51,719 bases of DNA from an uncultured Saprospiraceae bacterium. Lineage in GTDB: Bacteria > Bacteroidota > Bacteroidia > Chitinophagales > Saprospiraceae. Below, one piece after another: positions 1 through 9,000 of this stretch. The notes beneath the pieces were generated by a model. It saw only the letters and a list, made by a program, of their open reading frames with translations. It was not told where the DNA came from and ran no database searches. Positions within the stretch are counted from its first letter, which is position 1. Each line of letters starts with the position of its first letter. Position numbers and translations under genes: made by a program. The stretch lies in assembly GCA_937973995.1 (NCBI GenBank), contig CALJIQ010000047.1, positions 1 to 51,719 on the forward strand, in the 5' to 3' direction.

Positions 1-137
1 AGTAGTCTGACAAAAATAAGTTAACAACTTTGCTTTTCAGTTGATTGATTATTAATTACTGATTATTAGCTAATTAGGCGTGTTCAGTAGCGTCTGGAAA
101 ATAATTAATAATCAATAATTAATAATGTCACACTACT
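1..137. repeat. Nested palindromic element at the left edge of the window
   Basis: Positions 1-12 (AGTAGTCTGACA) are the reverse complement of 126-137 with one mismatch. Inside them, 45-58 (TTGATTATTAATTA) is the exact reverse complement of 102-115. The stretch contains no gene and ends 28 bases before the first start codon. It resembles the other palindromic elements of this window and may act as a hairpin in RNA. The left edge could be truncated by the window. Confidence 0.6.
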
Positions 138-165
138 TACACTTGAGAATATAACCTCTCTGTAA

Positions 166-1404
166 ATGACAATTTTAACTTCAACTTCAATCTCAACTTC
201 AACGATCTCAAATTTTCGCTTCCTTTTAATACTGCCCATTTTATTATCCTTTCCTTTTTTTCTTCCTAGTCAAACCGCAGAAGAGTTATTACAAGAAATT
301 AGAAATACCAGTGAATTATTAAGCAATACCCAAAAGACACAGGCGCAGGTATTGGATAGTTATTATGCGTTACAGCATAAATTATCTCAGCGGGCACGAC
401 TAATAGACGTTATTCAAAAAGAAATCAATACGGCTAGTGTAGAAGTAGAAACAGCGGCTTTAGCAGTGGATTCATTGGAGATAGAAATAGATAGATTGAA
501 GGAAGAATATAGTACCATTATGCGTCAAGCTTTTCGGCAAAAGAAAAGTAGAAATGACTTATTGTTTTTATTCTCCGCTGCTAGTTTTAATCAAGCTCTG
601 AAAAGGTGGCGGTATTTGCAACAGTACAAAGAATATCGCAAGAAACAAGTCCTATTAATCCTAGAAAAACGAACGAATTTAAACGAGAAAATCCAACAAT
701 TAACCGTCAATAAAAAGAAACAAGAACGACTCTTACTAGAAGAAATGAATCAACGTAAAATAGTCCAAGAGGAAATGGAGTTGACGGGAACAATTGTAGG
801 GCAACTTAAAAAAGAAACCTATGAAATCAATAAATTATTAAAAGCCCAGAAAGAAGCACATCAGAGATTGGCAAAAACGGTGGAGTTTACCATTGCTGCG
901 GATGTAGATAGAATAGAAGAATCTAGTGAAGTGGAAAAAGCTATTATCGAAAAAGAAAGTCCTACTAAAAAACTATCACCAACCATATCCTATGAATTTA
1001 TCAAACGAAAAGGTCAATTCAACTGGCCCATCCAACAAGGAGTTATTGTAAGGTATTTTGGCAACCAACCGCATCCGATCCATAAAAAAATTGTTATCAA
1101 TAATAACGGAATTGATATCAAAGCAAGGTCTAATCCAACGGTCTTTTCTCTCCACGAAGGAGTGGTTAAAGCGATCCAAATAGTTCCTGGTTATAAGAAT
1201 ACCTTAATTCTTCAACACGGAGAGTATTACACCGTGTATTCCAATTTAGAATCGGTGAAGGTGAAAAAAGGAGAAATAGTTTTGGCACAGCAAGCCATTG
1301 GAATAGCAGCTATTCCTGTTCAAAAAGAACAACCTGAACTACACTTAGAAGTATGGAAGGGCAAACAGCGATTAAATCCTTTTACTTGGCTGAGAAAGTT
1401 GTAG
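166..1404 (+). CDS. EnvC-like murein hydrolase activator (coiled coil plus degenerate M23/LytM domain)
   Basis: The protein has 412 residues: a hydrophobic N-terminal export signal (about residues 18-34, ending near PSQ), a long charged coiled coil (about 36-260) and a C-terminal LytM/M23 domain (about 285-410). This is the EnvC/NlpD architecture, in which the LytM domain switches on cell-wall amidases at division. Two metal-site motifs are degenerate. The first His of HxxxD is Asn (NNGIDI), and HxH reads ELHLEV, so an activator role fits better than hydrolysis. The start at 166 gives a long Ser/Thr-rich stretch ahead of the signal, encoded by repetitive ACTTCA-type DNA; no better in-frame start is visible. 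It is transcribed alone and faces a cyclase gene. Family call strong, amidase partner inferred. Confidence 0.85.
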   Translation: MTILTSTSISTSTISNFRFLLILPILLSFPFFLPSQTAEELLQEIRNTSELLSNTQKTQAQVLDSYYALQHKLSQRARLIDVIQKEINTASVEVETAALAVDSLEIEIDRLKEEYSTIMRQAFRQKKSRNDLLFLFSAASFNQALKRWRYLQQYKEYRKKQVLLILEKRTNLNEKIQQLTVNKKKQERLLLEEMNQRKIVQEEMELTGTIVGQLKKETYEINKLLKAQKEAHQRLAKTVEFTIAADVDRIEESSEVEKAIIEKESPTKKLSPTISYEFIKRKGQFNWPIQQGVIVRYFGNQPHPIHKKIVINNNGIDIKARSNPTVFSLHEGVVKAIQIVPGYKNTLILQHGEYYTVYSNLESVKVKKGEIVLAQQAIGIAAIPVQKEQPELHLEVWKGKQRLNPFTWLRKL

Positions 1405-1483
1405 TCTATCTGTCAAAGTAGCAAACTCTTTGAATTGTTCTACTTGTTTTTTTACATCTTTATATACTCGAAACGGTGTAAAA

Positions 1484-1575
1484 AAGTGATTTTCCAATAC
1501 GGTTTATTTGTTTAGTTGTTGAACTGTTTATCCAAGTATAGCTTGTAAACGATTAAACAGATAAACCAATAAACA
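1484..1575. repeat. Hairpin element A, copy 1 (second copy, inverted, at 49132-49279)
   Basis: Between two convergent genes, 1502-1532 and 1544-1573 form a long imperfect stem built on GTTTATTTGTT / AACAAATAAAC-type arms. The reverse complement of about 49168-49253 matches this stretch at most positions by eye, including the central TATCCAAGTATAG part. Similarity continues to the right (TTTATCCC and AGTATA motifs near 1597-1616). The element lacks a coding sequence, so it looks like a non-autonomous hairpin repeat that may also end transcripts from both sides. The rest of the 1405-1684 gap holds nothing else I can name. Confidence 0.65.
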
Positions 1576-1684
1576 TTTAGTTCACTTTCACAATTTTATC
1601 CCACTTACAGTATAGTTATGATTTAAACCTAAGCAAGTTTAATCATTTTAGCTTATTTATGTAAACTTAATGTTGGGCATTTAT

Positions 1685-2764
1685 CTAAGAATATATAGTA
1701 AACAAATTTACCTTCTCCTGTTTCCCCCGCAACTCAATATTCCCAATCGCTTTCGTTTCCATAGAAGCTGGTAAGGGTAAAAGATTTAATAATTTTTCTG
1801 ATAATAATAAGAGCACTCCGTGCTTATTACATTCATTTTGAATCCGACTTGCCGTATTTAAAACATCTCCAGAAAAAGTAATTTCTTTTTTGACTACGCC
1901 AATTTCTCCTGCCATGACTTTCCCGCAATGCACCCCTGCTTTAAACTGTGGAAGGAGTTGATAATTTTGATAATAGTGATTGCGTCTAGCTCGAATGGTT
2001 TCTTGGACTTTGAAAAAACATTGGACGCAATTGGCGTCTTGTAAACCAGTGTCCATTTTCCAATTGATGATGATCTCATCGCCTACATATTGGTAGATTC
2101 GTCCTTTCGTTTGTAGGATAGGTGGGGTAGCATCATTGATGAAATCTTGGAGGAATTGAAAGTATCTTTTAGGACCTAATTGTTCTGCAATAGTGGTAGA
2201 GCCTTTTAAATCCATAAATAAAAAAATACGTTCTTCTTCCACTGGTTGGAAGTACCGTCCCGTCAACATGTATCGAAAATTACCTTGTCCATATTTATCA
2301 TTAATTTCCAAGATAATCATGGTAATAAACAAGATAAGCCCCCAACTGATAAAATGCTTAAAGAAATCTGGACCCGTCATGAAGGTCGCTACTTCTTTTA
2401 GAATGGTAGGGTGGAAGGGAGATAATTGCTTCGTCATCACTTGATAACAAAAAGAACCAAACCCAATAAATACAATACTACCGAGAATATAAATGCTAAG
2501 AATACTCAACATCGCTTTCCAAAAAAGATGAGAGCGTATCCAGAGGTTTAATTTGGTCAAAAAAATACCCGTTATGGTCCCTGCAATTAAAGCAACTAGC
2601 CCATTCGAGAATAACAACTGCCAGAGTGGATAATCAATTTGGGGTAATACAAAATTGAGTACTACCAGATAATCATAAAAGACCTGCACCCAACTGAGTA
2701 GGACCCATCCAATGGCAATATAAATAACCCGCCTTTTATTGATAGGGGCGTAGGTAGTTTTCAT
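1685..2764 (-). CDS. Membrane-anchored adenylate/guanylate cyclase (class III)
   Basis: The protein has 359 residues. Four hydrophobic helices (about residues 12-33, 46-68, 84-107, 136-150) place it in the inner membrane, followed by a class III nucleotide cyclase domain (about 178-355). Metal-binding aspartates are visible in FMDLKGST (near 183) and in YVGDEIIINW (near 228); the later segment TFSGDVLNTASRIQ is the usual cyclase core. The enzyme would make cAMP or cGMP from ATP or GTP; the substrate cannot be settled by eye. Four N-terminal helices with no HAMP or sensor domain are common in uncharacterised Bacteroidota cyclases. It ends facing the EnvC-like gene and starts 38 bases after the PAP2 gene stop, so the two may be co-transcribed. 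Confidence 0.85.
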   Translation of the reverse strand: MKTTYAPINKRRVIYIAIGWVLLSWVQVFYDYLVVLNFVLPQIDYPLWQLLFSNGLVALIAGTITGIFLTKLNLWIRSHLFWKAMLSILSIYILGSIVFIGFGSFCYQVMTKQLSPFHPTILKEVATFMTGPDFFKHFISWGLILFITMIILEINDKYGQGNFRYMLTGRYFQPVEEERIFLFMDLKGSTTIAEQLGPKRYFQFLQDFINDATPPILQTKGRIYQYVGDEIIINWKMDTGLQDANCVQCFFKVQETIRARRNHYYQNYQLLPQFKAGVHCGKVMAGEIGVVKKEITFSGDVLNTASRIQNECNKHGVLLLLSEKLLNLLPLPASMETKAIGNIELRGKQEKVNLFTIYS

Positions 2765-2802
2765 TTGGCGAAGGTAATAAAAAATCTCAAGGATGGAAGG
2801 AA

Positions 2803-3381
2803 TTAGTGATGGAAGGATGGAAACCGGAATACATTTAATTGATTCAATAAGTAAACCATTACAAAGCTAATTAACATTCCTAACATGCCACCTGCAACTA
2901 TATCTAGTGGATAATGTACGCCCACATATACCTGTGCGAGTGCTATAGAACAAGCCCAAAAGAATAAAGGAACCCGTACCCATTTCCAACGCCTGCCGAT
3001 TGTTAGGATGAGGAAAAAAGCTAAGGCAAAGTGATTGGTAGCATGGGAAGAGGTAAAACTATAACCGCTTCCACAAGGGACTAAGAGGTGAGCCGTTTCT
3101 TTAAATCCTACTTGGTTACAAGGCCTAATCCGTTGGATTTGATTTTTAATAAGATGGCTACTGGTCGCATCTGAAATGCCAATCGTTATTAATAACCCAA
3201 TAATCAACCACCAACTTTTATTACCAAAGGTTTTAATAATACTACCTATTAAAATGATATACAGTGGAATCCAAAAAAACTTATTTCGCCATAGAGGGAG
3301 CAACCAATCGAAGAAAGCATTTTTACATGCTTCATTGATGAAATGAAAGAGCGCTTGGTCTAGTTGTAGGAGGGTTTCCAT
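2803..3381 (-). CDS. PAP2-family membrane phosphatase
   Basis: The protein has 192 residues with about five membrane helices. PAP2 motif 1 (KxxxxxxRP) is seen as KNQIQRIRP, motif 2 (PSGH) as SFTSSHATNH, and motif 3 as AQVYVGVHYPLD with the catalytic His and Asp. Family members dephosphorylate lipid phosphates, commonly undecaprenyl pyrophosphate or phosphatidylglycerol phosphate, at the membrane. Oddity: the Arg of motif 3 (SRxxxxxHxxxD) is Gln here, which may weaken activity or change specificity. The start METLLQLDQALFHFIN is typical for the family. It lies between pgi and the cyclase gene on the same strand, with a hairpin repeat separating it from pgi. Family call firm, substrate unknown. 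Confidence 0.88.
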   Translation of the reverse strand: METLLQLDQALFHFINEACKNAFFDWLLPLWRNKFFWIPLYIILIGSIIKTFGNKSWWLIIGLLITIGISDATSSHLIKNQIQRIRPCNQVGFKETAHLLVPCGSGYSFTSSHATNHFALAFFLILTIGRRWKWVRVPLFFWACSIALAQVYVGVHYPLDIVAGGMLGMLISFVMVYLLNQLNVFRFPSFHH

Positions 3382-3389
3382 CAGTTTAG

Positions 3390-3461
3390 AAATTCCAAAT
3401 CACAAGCAACAAATTCCAAAATATATTAGTTGTACTTTGGAATTTGATGCTTGGAATTTGT
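3390..3461. repeat. Hairpin of AAATTCCAA word repeats between pgi and the PAP2 gene
   Basis: The left half repeats AAATTCCAAA twice around CAAGCA and the right half repeats TTTGGAATTT around TGCTTG, so the stretch folds on itself over roughly 26 base pairs with a short AT loop. It fills almost the whole 83-base gap on the transcribed path from pgi to the PAP2 gene and could reduce read-through or protect the pgi 3' end. Confidence 0.55.
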
Positions 3462-3464
3462 AGT

Positions 3465-5123
3465 TTATTCTCGCCATTTTTTATACTGATTAATCAATCC
3501 GCGTGTTGATCCATCATGCGTAGTAATCGGCTCATTGTCCTTTAATTCTGGAAGTATTTTTTTAGCTAATAATTTTCCAAGTTGTACGCCCCATTGGTCA
3601 AAGCTATAAATATTCCAAATCACTCCTTGTACAAAAATCTTATGTTCGTATAATGCAATTAATTGTCCTAATGTAAAAGGAGTAATTTTTTTTACAAAAA
3701 TGGAGTTGGTTGGAATATTTCCTTTGAATACTTTAAAGGGTGCTAACTCCATGATTTCATCAGGCGTCTTGCCTGACTTTTCTAAATCCTCCATTACTTC
3801 TTCCATGGTCATCCCCATCATTAAGGCTTCTGTTTGCGCAAAGAAATTGGCTAATAATTTATCGTGATGATCACCAATGGGATTATGACTGATAGCAGGG
3901 GCTATAAAATCGCAAGGGATCATTTTGGTGCCTTGATGGATCAATTGATAAAAGGCATGTTGGCCATTCGTGCCAGGTTCTCCCCATAAAATCGGTCCCG
4001 TTTGATAGGTGACTGCTTCTCCACTTCGATCTACGTACTTGCCATTGCTTTCCATATTTACTTGCTGGAAGTGGGCAGCAAAGCGATGTAGATATTGATC
4101 GTATGGTAAAATGGCTTCTGTTTCTGCGCCGAAAAAATTATTGTACCAAATGCCTATTAATCCTAGGAGAACAGGAAGATTTTTTTCTAACGGGGTTGTT
4201 CTAAAATGCTGATCCATGGAATGAAGACCATCTAATAATCCTTCAAAATTTTTATACCCAATCGTACAAGCAATGGCTAAACCAATAGCAGAAGAAAGGG
4301 AATACCTTCCACCCACCCAATCCCAAAATACAAACATATTTTCTGGAGCAATTCCAAATTGTTGTACGCCGGCTGCATTTGTTGACACTGCCACAAAATG
4401 CTTGGCAACTGATTTTTCTTCTTTAGCAGATTGTAGAAACCATTGGCGAGCAGTGTGGGCATTGGTCATCGTTTCTTGGGTCGTAAAGGATTTAGAAGCA
4501 ATGATAAATAACGTGGTTTCGGGGTCCACCTTTTTTAAGGTTTCAGCAATGTGTGTGCCATCCACATTAGACACATAATAAGTGTTGATCGTTGGCTGCC
4601 AATAAGGTTTTAATGCTTCGGTTGTCATGACCAATCCTAAATCAGACCCTCCAATGCCAATATTTACGATGTTGGTAATCGGCTTTCCCGTATATCCTAA
4701 AAGTTGTCCACTATTCAATTGATTGGAGAAATGTTGGATTTGCTGTAGTACCTGATTTATTCCAGGCATGATGTCCTTTCCATCTACCAAGATGGGGTGA
4801 TTGCTGCGGTTACGAAGTGCCGTATGTAAGACCGCACGTTGTTCCGTTTTATTAATGACTTCGCCATTAAACATTTGCTCGATTGCTTCTGGCAATTTCA
4901 TTTCATAGGCTAAAGTCAGCAATAATAGAAGCGTTCTTTTCGTAATTCGATTCTTAGAAAAATCTACTAATATATCTTGCTCTTGAATAGAAAATTCCTC
5001 AAAGCGTTTAGGATCGGCTTTGAATATATCTATTAAATGAAGATCTTTTATTTGGTCAAAATGCGCCTTTAAAACGGGCCAAGTGTTGGTAGTAGTCGGG
5101 TTGATTTTAGGTAGCATAATCAC
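3465..5123 (-). CDS. pgi: Glucose-6-phosphate isomerase
   Basis: The protein has 552 residues, the usual length of the long bacterial/eukaryotic-type enzyme that interconverts glucose 6-phosphate and fructose 6-phosphate in glycolysis and gluconeogenesis in the cytoplasm. The first signature is visible as [13 protein letters not shown] (near residues 273-285), and the second as [12 protein letters not shown] (near 506-517). IGIGGSDLG (sugar-phosphate binding) and ESNGKYV are also present. Two in-frame ATGs begin the gene (MIMLPK); either gives nearly the same protein. It is first in a minus-strand run with the PAP2 and cyclase genes. A short GGACTAAAGTCC palindrome lies about 10-20 bases upstream of the start. 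No unusual residue is seen. Confidence 0.97.
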   Translation of the reverse strand: MIMLPKINPTTTNTWPVLKAHFDQIKDLHLIDIFKADPKRFEEFSIQEQDILVDFSKNRITKRTLLLLLTLAYEMKLPEAIEQMFNGEVINKTEQRAVLHTALRNRSNHPILVDGKDIMPGINQVLQQIQHFSNQLNSGQLLGYTGKPITNIVNIGIGGSDLGLVMTTEALKPYWQPTINTYYVSNVDGTHIAETLKKVDPETTLFIIASKSFTTQETMTNAHTARQWFLQSAKEEKSVAKHFVAVSTNAAGVQQFGIAPENMFVFWDWVGGRYSLSSAIGLAIACTIGYKNFEGLLDGLHSMDQHFRTTPLEKNLPVLLGLIGIWYNNFFGAETEAILPYDQYLHRFAAHFQQVNMESNGKYVDRSGEAVTYQTGPILWGEPGTNGQHAFYQLIHQGTKMIPCDFIAPAISHNPIGDHHDKLLANFFAQTEALMMGMTMEEVMEDLEKSGKTPDEIMELAPFKVFKGNIPTNSIFVKKITPFTLGQLIALYEHKIFVQGVIWNIYSFDQWGVQLGKLLAKKILPELKDNEPITTHDGSTRGLINQYKKWRE

Positions 5124-5233
5124 GTTGTAATTTGGACTTTAGTCCGCTTTATGGGAATACCTGCAAATAAAAGCATTATTTGGATGGGATAGAGGAAATA
5201 TACTTTAAATTAAGATTAATTGGGGGATTGTTT

Positions 5234-5307
5234 ATTGTGTTGGCTTTCTTGAAGCCAACATAATTAGGAATGTTAAATTATATTGGCTTCAAGAAAGCCA
5301 ACACAAT
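5234..5307. repeat. 25-bp perfect hairpin upstream of pgi
   Basis: 5234-5258 and 5283-5307 are exact reverse complements over 25 bases, with a 24-base AT-rich loop. Each arm is itself quasi-palindromic around TTGGCTT...AAGCCAA. It lies 111 bases upstream of the pgi start. Confidence 0.75.
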
Positions 5308-5314
5308 GGCTTGC

Positions 5315-5350
5315 AAAAAAAAAACGCCAGCCATGAAAATGACTGACGCC
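5315..5350 (-). terminator. Rho-independent terminator reading leftwards
   Basis: On the minus strand GCGTCAGTCAT pairs with ATGGCTGGCGT around a 4-base loop, followed by ten T residues (plus-strand A run 5315-5324). Three pairs are G-U only on the minus strand, which supports that direction. It would stop transcripts coming from the giant surface gene side before pgi. A TACTTTTG promoter-like box lies immediately upstream (5355-5362). Confidence 0.65.
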
Positions 5351-5498
5351 TAAGCAAAAGTATCTTTGAACAATGGGAAGTTGTAGCAGCCCTCCGTAGA
5401 GGACTGCCATAGGTATTAAGTTTTGGTTTTACTCTTGTCGGCTGGGAAAAAAAGCCCCTCCCCGTGAGGAGAGGCCATCCCAAAAACCGATATATTTT

Positions 5499-5536
5499 TA
5501 GTCATTGGTCATTAGTCATTGGTCATTAGTCATTGG
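5499..5536. repeat. Short tandem repeat of TCATTGGTCATTAG
   Basis: The 14-base unit TCATTGGTCATTAG repeats about two and a half times without change. It lies between two copies of the CCCCTCC hairpin family. No function is evident. Confidence 0.75.
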
Positions 5537-5670
5537 AGTTTGGAAAGCCCCTCCGTGGGAGGGACTGATCCAAAAACCGATATTTCGTTGTCACTAAATC
5601 GTTTTGGGAAAAAAAGCCCCTCCCCGCGAGGAGAGGCCATCCCAAAAACCGATTTAAGTATATTCTTTTA

Positions 5671-5790
5671 GGTGATGTGGTGTTTTGGCATTGTGGCGTT
5701 TTGGCTAGGGGATGTATATGGAAAATGTACTACTATTATCGAATAAGCAATACCTACCACAACGCCATAAAGCCACAAAGCCATAAAGCC
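5671..5790. repeat. Hairpin of TGGTGTTTTGGC / GCCATAAAGCCA words (element C, copy 1)
   Basis: The left arm (5671-5697) is built of TGGTGTTTTGGCATTGTGG words and the right arm (5756-5790) of GCCATAAAGCCACAAAGCC words, which pair imperfectly around a 60-base middle. The same word pattern recurs at 23711-23800 and 42483-42543, each time in a gap at or near a gene end. Confidence 0.55.
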
Positions 5791-5987
5791 TTTTCAAATC
5801 GTTTTTGGAAAGTGCCTCCCCTACGGGAGGCATACCCAAAAACCGATTTAAGTATTTTTTTTGTTTACCTTTTGGTCATAGGAATGATAGGCTTATTGGT
5901 AGCATAAGCAATATTTCCTTTGGGTCGAGTTAGATGGTTTTCTCAGAAAATAGTAGGAACGAATAGCAGCGAGAAGGTGGATGATTT

Positions 5988-6039
5988 CAATCTTCTTCTC
6001 AACTTCAATAAGATTGTATTGAAGTTGAGAGGAAGACTG
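5988..6039. repeat. Hairpin just downstream of the giant surface protein gene
   Basis: 5988-6010 and 6017-6039 pair over about 22 bases with three mismatches (CTTCTTCTCAACTTCAATA against TATTGAAGTTGAGAGGAAG) and a 6-base loop. It begins 11 bases past the stop codon of the minus-strand gene, so it is well placed to protect or end that mRNA, though no T run follows. Confidence 0.65.
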
Positions 6040-6049
6040 AAGTTCGCCA

Positions 6050-9000
6050 CTATTTTAATACCAACATCTTTTTGGTAAGCCTCTCATTGGACGTGATTAA
6101 TTGATATAGATAGGTGCCTGGTGGGAGGTGTTGATTGAAATATATGGTATTATCACCTTTGGTGGCAGTTATATCTTGTTGATGGAAAATAGTGCCTTGT
6201 AGGTTGATTACTTTAAGTTGAATTTGATCCATTTCAGGTAGCGTGAAGTTGATTGTCGTAAATTCTTTAAAAGGATTGGGGGTATTCTGTTGTAGGGTAA
6301 TCGCTGTTAGTTCTTTCTCTTGTACCTCTAAATCAATTGATAATAGGTTGCCCTCTTTAGAGTAAGCTTCCGCAGTAGTTATAGCGGAAGTAATTGTGAG
6401 ATGGTCTTTCAATTGCCCATCCTTTTTTGCTTTAAAAGTGAGTTGGAACAGCGGCTCCGCCTTGCTGTGTTGTGAAAGGGTACTACTTTGGGGAGTACCA
6501 TTCCAACTCGTTGTTATATATCCACGGTCTGTGAGGTGCATACCAAAGTTTTCTGCTTTGGCAATACCTTCTTCTAGGTTAATCAATTCTAAATTTTCAA
6601 ATGCTAAAGTGAATTGATAACCTGCAATCCCTTGCATATTCTCTGGGTAAATAGGTACCGTGAATGTGTTTCCTTTCTGTAATTTATGATTGCTTACACT
6701 CAGTGTAAATTTATCAGTTGATCTAGTATCTGCAGTAGTTAATGTATTGGTATCCGCATTGCCAGAAATGTCTCCAATTTTTACTGCGATGAAATCCAGA
6801 TTGGTCATTAATTCAGGCATTTCATTGATATGGATATATTCTAAGAACGGCTCTGATAAAGGATCATTCGTAAGAAATTCATAATCAGATGGAATAAATC
6901 GCCAACTCGTATTTGTTGGAAACTCTTCTATAATTCCCAAAATTAATTGCCGTAAAATGACCATATCAAAAGCAGAGATTGTATTAGATTTATTCACATC
7001 AGCTGCAATATATTGATAAGGCGAATCGAAGGCACTAATGCCTAGAATATGTTTGTTAATCTGCACTAAATCAAAAGTAGATACGCCATTACGTGCATGA
7101 AGATTTTTCTGTGGTCGAACGGTATAGTCTCCTCCTAGGTCAATTTCAAAATCATACTGACCATTGGCTCCTGTCATGAATGGACTTGGCATGGTGCCAA
7201 TCCCTTCAATCAGGACCTCTGTGTTTTCAACCATCGTTCCATCTGCTGTATATATTTTTCCAGCCACTTGTCCATAATTACAAACAGATTGGTTGTCTTG
7301 AATAATGACCGAGGTCGTGCAATAATCCCAATTGCCATGTGCATCAATCACATAGATAGACACAAATTGAGTACCGATATAATCACAACTGAAATCAATA
7401 CTGGAAGATAGTTGTAATACTTCCTCGGTCGTACTTGGTTGATTGCCTAAGGATTCGTGATAAATGCGAATGTCTAAATCTTCTTTACTGGTACAATTAT
7501 CATAACTTCCTAAATCAAAATCATTCGCCCAAATGTCCACTATTCCAGTCTCCATCAAAGCAATGGCTAAGCCATCCAAGCAATATGGAGAAGGGGCTTT
7601 GCAGTCTTTAAATTGATAGTCTTGTTCTTCCCAAGCATTATTACCACAGCGATCGTTTACCCCCCATTTTACTTTATAAGTAGGTCCAGCTTGTACGGTC
7701 CATTCAAAGGTATTGCCTGCTCCTGTTCCAATAGAATATCCGTCCTTATAAATCTCCCAATTAAATTGTAAATCATTAGTGGCGGCTATATTACAGTCCG
7801 TTGCAGTGGCAGAAAAATACTTGATATCGTCACATGCTTCTCCTGTAATACATGCTTCTACTTCGTCTATTGTAACAACGGGTGCTTCTGTATCTCTTAC
7901 TTCTAATATTTGGGTATAAGTAAGTTGACTATGGTGGCCCCAATCATCGCTTGTGATTGTCAGGGTATCTCTCACCATTCCATTTCGTTCTACTCTATTG
8001 ATTTCTTTTGCGGGTGCATCCGGATTGAATTTGCACCAATTAATAATGGAGAATTTTCGGAGCACTTTAAAACAAGAGCCTGACGCAGCTTGAAATACTT
8101 GATCTTCTACTTCATACGCTATTTTATCACATAAGCCTAAGCTAATTTCTAAGTCGGTATCAGGAATAGAACTTCCACAAGTACCTACCCAATCCACAGG
8201 GAAGCGAATCGCCCAATCGGCTCGGTAATTAATAGTGATCGTTTGTTCTCCCCAACTAGAGGGATTGTCTTTCCAATCTATGGCTCTAAACCTTCGCTTT
8301 ACTTGCAATTGTCCGCAATTCAAGTCAATCATCTGATACTCTTGTTCAAGTGTAAGGTTATTACAGTCTAAATTATCAGAGCAGGTAGTTAGCGGATCGC
8401 CAAATTCTTGATTATAATACGCTATTAAAGAACCAGTTAGGGGTACCCATTCATTATAGTCAAAAGAACCATTATTATTGGTATCTGTACTTTGCCCTAA
8501 TTCATCTGCGTGTAACTCATCACAGTAGGCGGTTTGTGCAGGTAGGTAAGAACAGACTGGACTCAATTTGTCTTCTGGTCGTATGTCCACCCAACAGAAA
8601 TTATAATTGCCTTTATTATCAATGACCAATAATTCTAGCTTGACCATCTGGTGTAAATCACAGCATTCGATACTCACAAAATCATTCCAGCCAGTTGGGT
8701 CTAATTCATTATTATACTTTTCTTTAATGTAGGTATTTTCTTCACCCGCCCATTTTGTTAGATCACCACATACTGTTCTTCTGGTGTACAACTGTGCTAT
8801 ACCGCAGGCATCTGTACTTCCATTATTTATATCAATTGCATTTATTCTTGCATAGTCTGTACCGATAGATACATTCAATTGGTCTTTACAAATGGCTGTG
8901 GGAGCTGTTTTATCATCTATAACAAAATAGCGATAGCAGGTGTCTTCTTTTAATTGTTCATGACATTCGTCAAAAGCTCTCCATCCCACTCGATAAGTAC

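Larger units (their letters stand above)
5443..5848. repeat. Four-copy family of CCCCTCC hairpins (element B)
   Basis: Four related hairpins occur at about 5443-5491, 5539-5581, 5597-5654 and 5797-5848. Each has the pattern TTTTGGGAA ... GCCCCTCC ... GGAGAGGCC ... TCCCAAAAACCGAT, with ends that are reverse complements (AATCGTTTTTGG / CCAAAAACCGATT) in the two fullest copies. A further short hairpin with CCTCCGTAGAGG lies near 5384-5406. The copies differ in the loop while stems stay paired. Between copies 1 and 2 there is a small tandem repeat, and between 3 and 4 a word-repeat hairpin. No credible gene is present in the 926-base gap between pgi and the surface protein gene. Confidence 0.7.

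Noticed and set aside
5289-5483. 64-codon minus-strand frame upstream of pgi
   Set aside because: It is made of hairpin repeats and runs through a terminator, so it is a by-product of the repeats.
5677-5907. 76-codon plus-strand frame in the repeat cluster
   Set aside because: It is built from element C and element B repeats and has no protein-like features apart from a short hydrophobic end.
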